A stretch of 64,000 nt of DNA, from NCBI GenBank assembly GCA_949128115.1, contig OX421964.1, positions 19,306,892-19,370,891 on the forward strand, in the 5' to 3' direction. A model generated the notes under the pieces. It was not told the origin of the DNA. It saw only the letters and a list, made by a program, of their open reading frames with translations, and made no database searches. Shown here piece after piece: positions 1 to 12,700 of the stretch. Each line of letters begins with the position of its first letter. The stretch's first letter is position 1. Source of the stretch: Anaspis maculata. Taxonomy: Eukaryota > Arthropoda > Insecta > Coleoptera > Scraptiidae. Made by a program: the position numbers and the translations under genes.

Positions 1-515
1 CTGAGTTTATTATAATAAAAATAACTTGAATTTGAAAAAAATAGATTTGAATTTATCCGCATATAGCAGTACAGCAGCTTAGGTAACCTAATCCGGGTTT
101 CACCATTCCAAACTTAGATATTTAAAGAGACACTAAAGAATAAAAAAATGTTCAGCTATTCAAATTTACTATTAACTACATACAACATAAAAGATTCACG
201 TTTTGAGATAGGTCATAATCTTTGATCAATTTTTTTTTGTGAAATCATACGAGACATTGTAATAATATACGAATTAATTTTATATTGCAAGGATAAGAAC
301 TGTTTGACATTTTCTCGTGGGTATTTTCCTAAATAGTAATGTACTTGTGCCATTTTTCGATATCATTACATAGCGATTTCAAGGCACGCGCGATGTAAGT
401 ATGCGCCAAAACTCTGCCCAGCTCCGCTAACAAGTAGGTGTAGATATCCACTTCCGAGTGAATTTTTCAAAAGTCAAGGCAGTTTATGTGAGGTAATCTA
501 TGCAGATCGTTTCGT

Positions 516-523
516 TATATAAG
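516..523 (+). promoter_or_regulatory. Candidate TATA box of lipase gene A
   Basis: TATATAAG lies about 275 bases upstream of the gene A start codon. An initiator-like TCATCATT follows about 27-30 bases downstream, the usual arthropod spacing. This predicts a 5' leader of roughly 245 bases. The rest of 1..515 shows no coding region or repeat I can identify. The call rests on motif and spacing only. Confidence 0.4.
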
Positions 524-791
524 TAGTTATCAAGCCTAGGTATTCATCATTGATCGTTATTGTGCATTTCAACGCAAAAGTTGAGAGCAGTGGCTACCTT
601 TTGTTAATAACTAGTTGAAAAAATTGCGACCAGCCGAAAGCTCTGTCGCAAGACAAGAAATGATGTTAAAAATAAACGAGGAAACGTTTTATTCAAGTCC
701 ATGTAAATTTCCTGAAAACATTCCGTCCATCACAATAACACACCAACAAAAATGCTCAGCCATTACACGCTCGACTTGAGTCTTCAGGAAG

Positions 792-3700
792 ATGTTGTCG
801 GCAGCACAACTTGTCCTGTTCATGTTCTTTATTGCTTCAAGTTTCAGCGCGCCGGAAAATAATGTGTGTAAAAACTTCAACGACTATTTGACTGCAAGTA
901 CCAACAAAAATTGCTGGTACAATCCCGATACGGATTTAGAAACGGTGAGTTTTTTTCATTTTCATTTTCAACCCTGCTCGTAGTGCCCGTGTTTAAAATA
1001 TTGATGAATTTCAGCCTGAACTGATTAAGAAATACACCGGAAATGTAGAAACTTACGAAGCCGTCACAGAAGATGGTTACATTTTGACAATATTCAGGAT
1101 GCCAAGGAAAAACCCCAAAGGTGTCATTTTGCTACAACATCCCATGAATGTTAATTCTAAATGTTATGTTCTGTCTGGAAACCAATCGACAGGTATGGAA
1201 ATATATTTTATTATTCACACATTTCATTCATTTTCATTTCAAGAATTCATTCATTTTAAGAAGTTTATTTTACGAAAAAAAAGCTCATATCAACATAACA
1301 TGAATATCCAAAAATACTTCAAAAAAATTGGATAATGAGGTGCGGGTCGTTTCCTCTCTGTAGAGGGTTGAACGAGGGGTTGAAAAAAAAATTTGCTCCA
1401 TTCTCAGTAAGAACATTTCAATTTCCTTTCGAACACATAGGTATGGCTCATGACAATTTCCTCTTTCTTTTTTGACAAAATCAACCCCCTTCCTCACCCT
1501 CAACCCCTACTTGTGCACATCGAATGGAAACTCATGCAGATGGTTCCGTTCTGTTGAATTATAATTCTCGGCACAAACTTTTTCTTTAACCCTTAATTAG
1601 GGGGTGGGGTTGAAAACCAATCATCGGTCGTTAAGGCTGGATTTTTGATATTTTGCTATTTCGGTTATACTGAACAAGATTTCTCAGTGAAAACTCATTC
1701 GGATTACCAGTTTTTAGCCTACAAATGCTTGAAGTTAACTTCAATGAAACATAATGTGACTCTTTCATTCAAAAATAGTTTTTCAATTATGTTTTGTGAC
1801 AGTATTTTTTATTAAAAAAAAATCAACCCAGTCCCACATCCCTCATCCCTGTTTATGGACACATATTTTTCAAAATCATTCTTGATGTCTTGTAAAAGAT
1901 CTGCGTGATTTTCTTCAGATCTACTCGAATCGTGAATTCCATTCCGAATAGAAAATGGATTTTGATCAGTCTCAAAGTGGACCTACAACATATTAAAAAT
2001 TGAAAAAAAATTGCTGAGACCCATTTTGCATCAGAATCATGGTTTTCCGGGGCTGTAAAAGCGGTTTTAATTTGGATATCTCGAAATCTGTTGCAGGTAA
2101 AATAAAACGGTTATGTTGATCCCCAAGAGAGTTGTGTTCACTTTTATTCACCTCTCATGAAAAATACAAACATTATTTTTCACCACCTCATTGACCGTCA
2201 GTTCCACAAAAAAGATGATCAGCGATCAAGGCTGATTGCAGATGAACTGAACTTTTTCTGCTGAATGCTAGGTGATTACTGACAAAAAATGCTTGAAATC
2301 TGTACTAGACCCATCATCTTCCCCTTATTGAGAGACAAACCATTATTAGTCATAGCCCAGTCATCCTAGCATTCGAGGTCGGAATCTCTCCCATAAAGCT
2401 GGATTTTTGCATACATGTCCAGAAAACAGCCCTTTTTCTATTAGTGATAAAAAACATTTCTGAGACCCGGAGCGTTTTCCGCCATTTTGAAAAAACTGTC
2501 AATTTTTTCAGTTGTTTTTGAATAACTCTGTAAATATTCAACTTATTGGCATTAAAGTTTTTGCAGTGATTAGAGCTTGATATTCTCCATCTAATGCTGC
2601 CAAGAATATTTTTTTTAGGGTCCATGGTTTTCAAGAAATGTCAAATGAGTTAAGCGACTTTATTCACTTCCATCATTCCATTTGACCAATTGAAAAAAAA
2701 TTATCGAGCTTTCAACAGATCTGCACTCTTTTGCATTCGAGTATACATAAAAGAGGCTTCCAAAAAATATTCATATATCGGTCGGTCTGCAGGTCTAACG
2801 GTTAGTCTGGTGGTCGGTCTGTTGAATTTCGCGCCCAGATTTATTCCCAAGCCGTTGAACCAATCTTGACCAAATTTGGTAGATTCATAAGTGACAAATT
2901 TTGAACAACAAAATTCAATTGTCATCCTGATCTGTCACTTGGAAATGTCACTACAAAAAAATGACAGAAGGTCTATCTCACCGAATGCAACTTGTGATAC
3001 ATCATTTTAAAGCCCTCAAAAAAATGCATACAAAATAGCCAATGTGAACCTCCATTGTTGCGTCTGTCAAAAAATCACAAGCTGTCAAACTTTAAATTTT
3101 AACTGTTTATAACTTTTGAAGTACGGAACGGAATTGAGCCAAATTGTGTTCCCAACAATAGTGCCTCACAATAATTTCATGGATCATGAAATGTATTGGC
3201 AGCAGACAGGGATGCCACCTGAGAAAAAATTTTTGCCTAGTCATCCGAGACTGTAGTGTACCTACTTGAAATAGTCAAAAAATCATCTCTTGATTGAAGA
3301 AAGTAGTTCCCAAACGGTTTTCTTGCTATATGGTTAGCTCTTACCCACCTCTTTAACGTGGTAAAAGCAGACATTCCTGTGACGTGTACTATTTAGTATA
3401 CAGGGTGAAGATTGAAAATTGAATATTTAAAAATGTTTATTCCGTTGGAATAATAATCCTCGAGAAAATCAGGCTTTCATTATTTTGCAACTTTATAGTC
3501 TCCTGTTGAACATGTGAAAACTGTACCACTCCATAGCCGCTGGTATTCTACGTACTGGGTGCAATCGATTTTTTCCAATATTTTTTATCTTTATCGAATA
3601 AATCAAGACAAATACCATTTCCAGCTCTGTTACAAGCCATTAGTCTCTCATCCAAGATACAAAAATGTCAGATTCCTCAAAGTGCAAAAACACAACATAC

Positions 3701-6700
3701 AGGGTGAAACAAAAAATTGATTTCACATTCACCCTGTACGTAGAATACCAGCTGCTATAGAGGGGGAAATTTTTCACATGTTCAATAGAAGACTATAAAG
3801 TATGGACTATTATACTATAAGTAAATATATATCTACTTAAACAAAAAATATGAGACTAGAAGCTTTATCAGTAAATAAGGGAACGTATAAGAAGTACGGC
3901 TGAGGATCGACTTTACAATCTGGCTCATTTCTAGCGTGGAAACGGCTTCCAGATAGAGGAAGGCCTTTTTTGCAGATTTTTGACGGCTAATAATAACCAT
4001 AAAAAGTTCATATCCTAGGTGACATGCAGAAGCAAAAATAAATCATTCAGAAAAACCGCCTTGATAGCGAGCGACTTAAACTATTGATGGTGGTTTGATA
4101 TTTATTATTGATTTTTCAACATCTATCCGATGGGATCTCACTTGTTCAAGCAAGGTTCCTACCTGTGTACGTAGATGTTAGAACTTATCAAAATCGATAC
4201 ATGCGAAAAAGTGGACTTGACTACTCTCTAACCCTTAAACACACAGCATTCTTTTTAAGTGTACCATCAGGTACAAAGGACATGCAAAAAATATCAAAAA
4301 TCAGTTACGACACTACGTGAGATGACGGACTATATGTACAGATGTTGAGCTCGATCCAAGTGCGATTTAGAAATTTCTGTTTCACAGCTAAGCTCAGATG
4401 ACTAGTTCAAACGGTTTGTTGCTATATGGTAAGCTCATACTGGGGCTCATACCTACCTGTTTAACAGGTCAAAAGCATACATCCCTGTGACGCGTACTAC
4501 TTAGTAGGTACACAGGGTGAAAATAGGAGAATAAATCTTCGAATTTTTTTATTCAAGGTTAAATAATTCTCGAGAAAGACAGTCTTTCATTATTCAGCAA
4601 CCTTATGATCCCCTATTGAACATGTGAGAAATGTACCCCTCTATAGCCGCTGGTATTCTACGTACCAGGATGAAATCAATTTTTTTTTCACCCTGTATGT
4701 TGCGTTTTTGCAGTTTGAGGAATCTGACATTTTTGTATTTTGAATAAGAGATAATAGGCTTGTAACAGGGCTGGAAATGGTTTTTGTCTTGATTTATTCG
4801 ATAAAGATGGAAATATTGGAAAAAATCGATTGCACCCCGTACGTAGAATACCAGCGGCTATGGAGTGATAAATTTTTCACATCATGTTCAGCAGGAGACT
4901 ATAAAGTTGCTTAATGATAAAAGACTGTTTTTCTCGAGAATTAGTTCAACGGAAAAAAACATTTTCAAATATTCATTTTTCAATATTCACCCTGTATACT
5001 AAATACTGCACGTCACAGGGATGTCTGCTTTTACAATGTTGAAGAGGTGAGGAAGAGCTAACCATATAGCAAAAAAATCGTTCGAGAACTACTTTCTTCA
5101 AACAAGGGATGATTTTTTGACTATTTCAAGTAGGTACACTAGAGGCTCGGATGACTAGGCAATTTTTTTTCAGGTTGCATCCCTGTCTGCTGCCAGTACA
5201 TTTTATGATCCATCAAATTATTGCAAGGCACTCTTGTTGGGAACAAAATTTGGTTCAATTCCGTTCCGTACTTCAAGAGTTATGAAAAGTTCAAATTTAA
5301 AGTTTGACAGCTCGTGATTTTCTTGACAGACGTAACATTGAAGGTTCTCACTGACCATTTTGTATGCATTTTTTCAAGGGCTTTAAAATGATGTATCACA
5401 AGTTGCATTCGGTGAGATAGACCTTCTGTCATTCTTTTGTATTGACACTTCCAAGTGACAGATCAAGATGACATTTGGATTTTGTCGTTGAAATCTTGCC
5501 ACTCACGAATCTACCAAATTTGGTCGGGATTGGTTCAACGGCTTGGGAATAAATCTAGGCACAAAATTCAACAGACCGACCACTAGACTGACCGTTAGAC
5601 CTGCAGACCGACCGACATATGAATATTTTTTGGGAGCCTTTTTTATATATACTCGAATGCAAAAGGGGGCAGATCTGTTGAAAGCCCGATAATTTTTTTT
5701 CAATTGGTCAAATGAAATGTTGAAAGTGAATGAAGTCGCTTAACTCATTTGACATTGCTCAGAAACCATGGAATCTAGAAAAATATTTTTGTCAACATTG
5801 GTTGCAGAATCTCAAGCTCTAATCACTGCAAAAATTTTATGCCAATAAGTTGAATATTTACAGAGTTATTCAAGAAAAACTGAAAAAATTGACAGATTTT
5901 TCAAAATGGCGGAAAACGCTCCGGGTCTCAGAAATTTTTTTCATCACTAATAGAAAGAGGGCTGTTTTCTGAACATGTATGCAAAAATCCAGCTTTATGG
6001 GAGAGATTCCGACCTCAAGCCCTGAAATGAGCTAGGATGACTGGGCTATCAGGGAGCAAGGCCCTTCTACGACGCTTCTAAAAATAAAAACTTAGCACTT
6101 TTTAGGTTCACGGCTAAAAAAATACACATCATATCCAGAATCTCATTGCGCATCCGACCTCGCTAAGGATTTCGTTCGCGCGGATTGCAAAATAGTCGAA
6201 AAAAATTCTTTTGCCGAAGAACTTGAGTTATCGAATTTCTAATAATTTTCGGTTCACATCGTGATTGTCGGCGAGTTTTTGAAAATTTTTCAATATTTCT
6301 TCTACTGATTTAAAGCTTGACATAAGCAGATTATGGATGGCTCACAATAAAACTGATCTGGTGAGTAGAAAGTCCACAAAAAATTGTTAAAACAAGACAT
6401 GCATTGAAAACGAGGTCCAAATTTCGTCATCGAGGTACTTTTTTTATTATTGAAGATAGATGGGTAATTATGTGAGACAAAATGTGTAGAACAGAACGAA
6501 GACATTTTTAAAGAAAGTACGCAAAGAATCGGACCAATGGTTCAGCAGATATGATTTTTCAAAGTGAAGCGCGGGAAGCGGTTTCGTCCGACAGGCGCCT
6601 GGCGCCTATATTGAGCGGCAAATTCGCACGGCACGGGGGGATCGTTATAGCCTGAAACGATGAAAATTATGTCTACTGGCATACAGAACTGTACGAGTGA

Positions 6701-9700
6701 TACATCAAATTTTTCGTCTTGACGTATTGAATACCAATCTGAAAGAAACGACATTGGCCGTTGGTCAAGACAAAAGTTACAGATCGAGAAACAAGCGGGT
6801 CGTTTATTTTTGAAAAGTTGAAGGATTTTTCATTCCGCTCCTCTTGCCTATTTGTCTATTTCCAACGACATACAAGAGACGATGCCAAGTTTGTCCCAAT
6901 ACTCCCAATCAAAACGGGACAGAAAAAGAAATCCACCACACGGCATGGGTACCTCAACTTGTGAAATGTAGATGCGCCTTCAATCCTTCATTAAATAAGT
7001 AACTATTCAAGTTTCAATTGAAACTTTATTATAATAATCATTATTCATAATCACCAAATAACACTCCACTACCATTAACATCTTTGACACAAACCTACCT
7101 AATTGTCAAAGATGTGTAACGCCACAAGAAGCATAGGTGTTGAACTGGTGTATTCATATTTATAATCACATCTTCATCATCTTTGCTATGTGAATTTTGA
7201 TGGGTTGTTTTTGTGAAATTGGAATCTTCTCCATCAGAAGCTTTCTGAAGCTCTTTTTGTATACCTACCATTGGTAAAGGACAAAATACTCCAAAACAGA
7301 CAACAGCAGCAGGATAGAAATTAAGCCCCTCCAACTTTGATCCAACTTATAAATTCAATAATATTGAACAAATATTTGTTAAAAATGTAGCAACGAAGAA
7401 TGAGCGAATTCATATTTCGCTTCTAAGGCTAAAAGCGTCTTGTGGTTTCCACTTTTCGAAAATAAACGAACCGCTTGTTCCCTCGCTTGTTTCTCCATCT
7501 GTAACTTTTGTCTTGACCAACGGCCAATGTCGTTTCTTTCAGATTGGTATTCAATACTTCAAGACGAAAAATTTGATGTATCACTCGTACAGTTCTGTAT
7601 GCCAGTAGACATAATTTTCATCGTTTCAGGCTATAACGATCCCCCCGTGCCGTGCGAATTTGCCGCTCAATATAGGCGCCAGGCGCCTGTCGGACGAAAC
7701 CGCTTCCCGCGCTTCACTTTGAAAAATCATATCTGCTGAACCATTGGTCCGATTCTTTGCGTACTTTCTTTAAAAATGTCTTCGTTCTGTTCTACACATT
7801 TTGTCTCACATAATTACCCATCTATCTTCAATAATAAAAAAAGTACCTCGATGACGAAATTTGGACCTCGTTTTCAATGCATGTCTTGTTTTAACAATTT
7901 TTTGTGGACTTGCTACTCACCAGATCAGTTTTATTGTGAGCCATCCATAATCTGCTTATGTCAAGCTTTAAATCGGTAGAAGAAATATTGAAAATTTTTC
8001 AAAAACTCGCCGACAATCACGATGTGAACCGAAAATTATTAGAAATTCGATAACTCAAGTTCTTCGGCAAAAGAATTTTTTTCGACTATTTTGCAATCCG
8101 CGCGAACGAAATCCTTAGCGAGGTCGGATGCGCAATGAGATTCTGGATATGATGTGTATTTTTTTAGCCGTGAACCTAAAAAGTGCTGAGTTTTTATTTT
8201 TAGAAGCGTCGTAGAAGGGCCTTGCTCCCTGACTATATTTTCATTGATCAGTCAGCTACAAATTGACAAACAAAATTCGCAAATCAACTAATCTCGTATT
8301 ATCTGTTTTGTGGAGTCCACGGTGAATTTGAAAAAATTTGTGGATCTGGTCAATTCAATCATTTGTTTTCGACAGTTCAGAAATTAAATAAGAACTACCT
8401 ACTTCAACTAAACTATATATCCTCAGGTTCCTAAATAGCCCAGGAATTTTAGATCAAAACTGGTCATTACCTCAAAAAGATTAAATCCCAACTTCTGACG
8501 ATTGATTTTGGTTCCTCACATAGCACAGGAAGGAAAGTGCCCAAAAATCCGGGCTTTGGAAATTTTACAGAAGCCAATCAAAAAATTCCAATTTCAAGTG
8601 AACTACCAAAAAGTTATGCTAACGTTTGCAACCCCCTGGTATGGTTTTATTTTGGTTTCGACATAAATTTTCAAGAAAATAAGTATGTACTTATGAATCC
8701 AGCATGCCAAGACGTCCTGAAAATTTGATATTCTGTTCAGAATTGGATGCTCTACTGCATATTATCTGAAATCGTCAAAAATCGCACCCAGGTGTTTTCA
8801 GTTATTGGAGGGGGAGGGGGGGCGGGATAAAAATTGCAACTCAAAATGAAGAGGATGAAATCCGTCCATCCATTGATGCACATAGTACTATCGTAGTTCG
8901 ACGCATTATGTCTTGTTGATATCATTTTGGTACAAAAAGTGTCGACCATTGTTGGAGGGGGCTCCTGGGGGACAAAGCTCGGCTATGTGGTTCTTGTTCT
9001 GGGCTATATACAGGGTGTCCGTTTTTTGAGGCTAAGCATGAGTATCTCGCTTATCTTGAGAGATACAAAGTCGGTTAAATTAAGAAAAAGTTGCGCATTT
9101 TCATGACGATCAATGATCCAAAAAGAAATTTGACGTATCGATTTTAGTTTTTGAGATATCGTGAGAAAACAGAAATTTGAATTTTTGTTTTTATTTTTTA
9201 TTCAAAAAACGGTTGAAGGTGGCCATTTCTAATCTGACATTGTCATGGCACTTTTCCAAGGGGAATTCAAAGCTGCCAAAATCTTTTGCTCTAATGGGCG
9301 CCATATTGGATTTTGATATTTTTGAATACGGTATTCTTTTCTGGTTACAACGATGTATCACATGTCACTGTTGAATAACGTGAACGTACCAATGCCTGAC
9401 ACCTTAGGGGCCAACTTTTTATATTTTCTTGTCTAGAAATGATTAAGAAATACTTGAGGTAAATTTCGTATGTGGAATAATTAGAGCAGGTAACATTCAT
9501 GATATAACATTGATGATTTCGCCTAAACATGCCTTATGTTTTTGTTTAGGAAATTTTGGAAATTTGTTTTCTTTTGTCCAATACCTGACATAGCTTTTCC
9601 TGACTTGGCCCTAAGCCTGACTTCAATCGAACCAATGCCTGACCCACATGTAAACAGCTCAGATGTGCTATTTTGAGGAACAACAGTGAATTAATTGCAA

Positions 9701-12700
9701 AAAAGAAACTTCTATTGAAATGATAACAAGTTAGATACTAGTTAGTTATATTGTTGGAAGTATGGAATCAGCAAAAATCTATCATTGCTAGTAGCTGACA
9801 CTATAATAAAGCTAGTGGCTGACCTAGGGCCTCATGTATTGGAACCACTAAAGATATCAATATGAAATTTTTACACCAGCATAAGCCTATTGAATCTTTG
9901 TTATAAAGCCTATTACTGCTTTCATTCTTTATTATCCAGGAGCTGAAACACTAATTGTCAGGCATTGGACTTGTCTATATTTTCAAGAGCCGATAGCTGA
10001 CACCCCCGAATATGACCATAAAACTCTGAAATCATCTAAAATTGATGTTACGGCATCTTTCTCCATTAAAACGCAGCAATCCTATATGAATGTTTCAATT
10101 AAACTAACCAAACTCAAGTTTTTATAAACTATTTTTATTTCACAAAATCATAGCAGAAATATTAGTGTTTCTGGAATCAACTGTTGCGCCATCCTTCAAA
10201 CGGCCGCAGACATTTTAAAATTAGTATTGCGAACTCCACTCTATGAAAAATCTTTTGCTAAATTGTTTGCAGACCTTAATATTTGAAAAGAATAGGTCTA
10301 AAGTCAATCATTCTGCCCATTTTCCATGAAATAAATAAAGGTGTCAGGTTAAGGCACAGTGTCAGGCATTGGTACGTTTACGTTAAATGTTTAACATTTA
10401 CGTTTTTTTTTTGTTTCGGTGCTGATTTTGTTTCCAAAGCACTCTTTGAAAAATAAAAAAATTATCTTTTGCTTGAAAGCATGAATTCAACAGTGGCATG
10501 TGACACATCCTTGTAACCAGGAAAAAATATTGTAATAAAAAATGACAAAATCCAATATGGCGCCCATAAGAGAAAAAAAAGTTGAATGTCATATCTCGGT
10601 TGTTTTGAAAGCTAGGATGAAGGTTTTGGCAACAATGGATTCCCCTTACAAAAGTGCCTGCACAATGTCTTAGTTAGAAAAGGCTACCTTCAACCGTTTT
10701 CCAAATAAAAAATAAAAACAAAAATTACAAATTTCTGTTTTTTCTCGATATCTCGAAAACTAAAACTGTCAAGTGAAATATCTTTTCGGATCATTGATCG
10801 TCATAAAAATTCGCAACTTTTTTCTAATTTAACCGACTCTGTATCTCCAAAGATAAGCGAGATACCCATGCTTAGCCTCGAAAAACGGACACCCTGTATA
10901 CTCGTAGAACCGATCACAACAAGTTGGGTATCTTTTCGGACTAAACTCAATCTCTTGAACTCGAATCCGATGTGTAGATCTGGATCTGGATGAAAACAAC
11001 TTCGAACAAGTTAACTTGAAAAAACTTGTTTTTTCTTTGACAATTTTCACAGAATTTTTTTCAGTGTCAAAGGTATTTATTTTCTGGAAATATTTCAGAG
11101 GCCCTCGGAATGACGTGTATTCTTCACGAAAATCATGAACTTGATGTATGTTTCTCAAGATCAAAAAATTGATTTCAACCTGATCCAGACCAACTCATGA
11201 CCAGATCACTACAGAATGCACCTCCAAGTCGAATTAGCTCAAGTTACTGGAAAAATGATGACTCATCTTTGGAAATTGGAGGATCTGTGCAGAGTTGAAT
11301 TTTTCATAACATAAACAAAATCTCCATAAATCGCACAGCAGGGTTTTGAGTTATTTGACGAGGGAGATAACATTTTGGCGGGATTCAAACTCTACATTTT
11401 TAACAGGCACTGAAACTGTTACTCCCCTTCTTAAATAACCCAAAATCTTTCTGTTCGTTTTATTGCGATTTTGTTTATGTTATAGAGAATACAGTTCTGC
11501 ACGGATCCGCGAACCTTCAATGATAAATTATTATTCTTTCAAGAGTTTGAGCTATTTAAATTTGGATGTGCATGATGTTGTGTTCTGGTCATTAGTAGAC
11601 GACGTGCCGGGCCGACTCGGGTTCAAGTTAATTTTTTGATCTCGAAAAACCAAATTATACATCGAGTTTATGATTTTCGTGAGAAATATAATTCATTCTA
11701 ATGGCACCTGAAATATTTTGAGAGATGAATACCTCTAACAGTAAAAAGATTTTCTGTAAAAATTGTCTATAAAAAACCTGTTTTTTCCAAGTTAGCTTGT
11801 TTGAACTTGTTGTTATCCAAATTTACACATCGGATTCAAGTTCAGGTGATTCAATTTAGTCGGAAAAGACACCAAACTTGTCGTGATCGGTTCAATATGG
11901 CCCAGGGGAAAAAAAGAGCCACCGAGCCGATCTTCGCCCCCCCCCCCCCTCCCTACCCACGAGCTCCCCACAACAATGGTCGACACTTTTTGTAACAAAA
12001 TGATATAAACGGAATACAATGCGTCAAATCACAATGTATTCACATCCAATGGATTGACGAGTTTCATCGCCTCCATTCTAAGTTGCAATTCTTCACCCCC
12101 CCCCCCTCCAATAACTCAAAATCTCCTCCAAAAACTCAAAATTGGAACGCTGGATTTATAAATACTTATTTTCTTTAAAAATATATGTCCAAACCATAAT
12201 AAGATCATACCAGGGGGACCCCCTGAGAGGGTTGCAAACGTTAACATAACTTTTTAGTAGTTCTCTTAAAGTTGCCATTCTTCGATTGGCTCCCGTAAAT
12301 TTTCCAATGTCCGGATTTTTGGGTACTTTGTCCCTGGTGGTAGAGTACTATGTAAAGAACCAGAATAAATCATCAAATGTTAGGATTTGATTATTTTGAC
12401 CCCAGGAGCTAAAATTCCTGGGCTAGAAGAGGTAAAGAGCCATAACTCAATTAGGAAGCAGTTCCAAACCAATGTTCATTGACACTTTTTTCAACGACCA
12501 AAGAAAACACCCCCTGAAATTTTGCGCATCAATGTGGAAGACCTCGTATACTTATTTTTGATTAATTTCTTTTGAATACTTGAGTAGTTTGATGAATTTT
12601 CAGCATACCTTCTATGGGAAGAAGGCTACGATATCTGGTTAGGCAATCAGCGCGGTACAAAATACAGCCGGAAACATGTCAGTCTATCACCCAACGATCT

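Larger units (their letters stand above)
8427..12445. mobile_element. Large foldback element interrupted by two younger elements
   Basis: The left arm (about 8427..9375) and right arm (about 10490..12445) are inverted copies. Shared landmarks are AGCCCAGGAATTTTAG near both outer ends, CCAAAAATCCGG, a G-rich/C-rich tract (about 8808..8825 versus C-runs at 11938 and 12096), and TACAGGGTGTCCG at 9010 versus its complement near 10890. The loop is occupied by 9376..10385, and the right arm is split by a second palindrome at 10907..11893. Outer boundaries are approximate because the terminal 20-30 bases have diverged. No transposase was recognised. Confidence 0.6.

Noticed and set aside
4108..4320. 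70-codon frame conserved in both TA foldbacks as a transposase
   Set aside because: Conservation is expected from the DNA copies being similar; it is too short and shows no catalytic or DNA-binding motif.
7095..7334. 79-codon minus-strand frame in the CAGGG element as a gene
   Set aside because: No motif recognised, and only one end has a plausible signal (polyadenylation); it could be the tail of a captured or transposase gene but cannot be supported.
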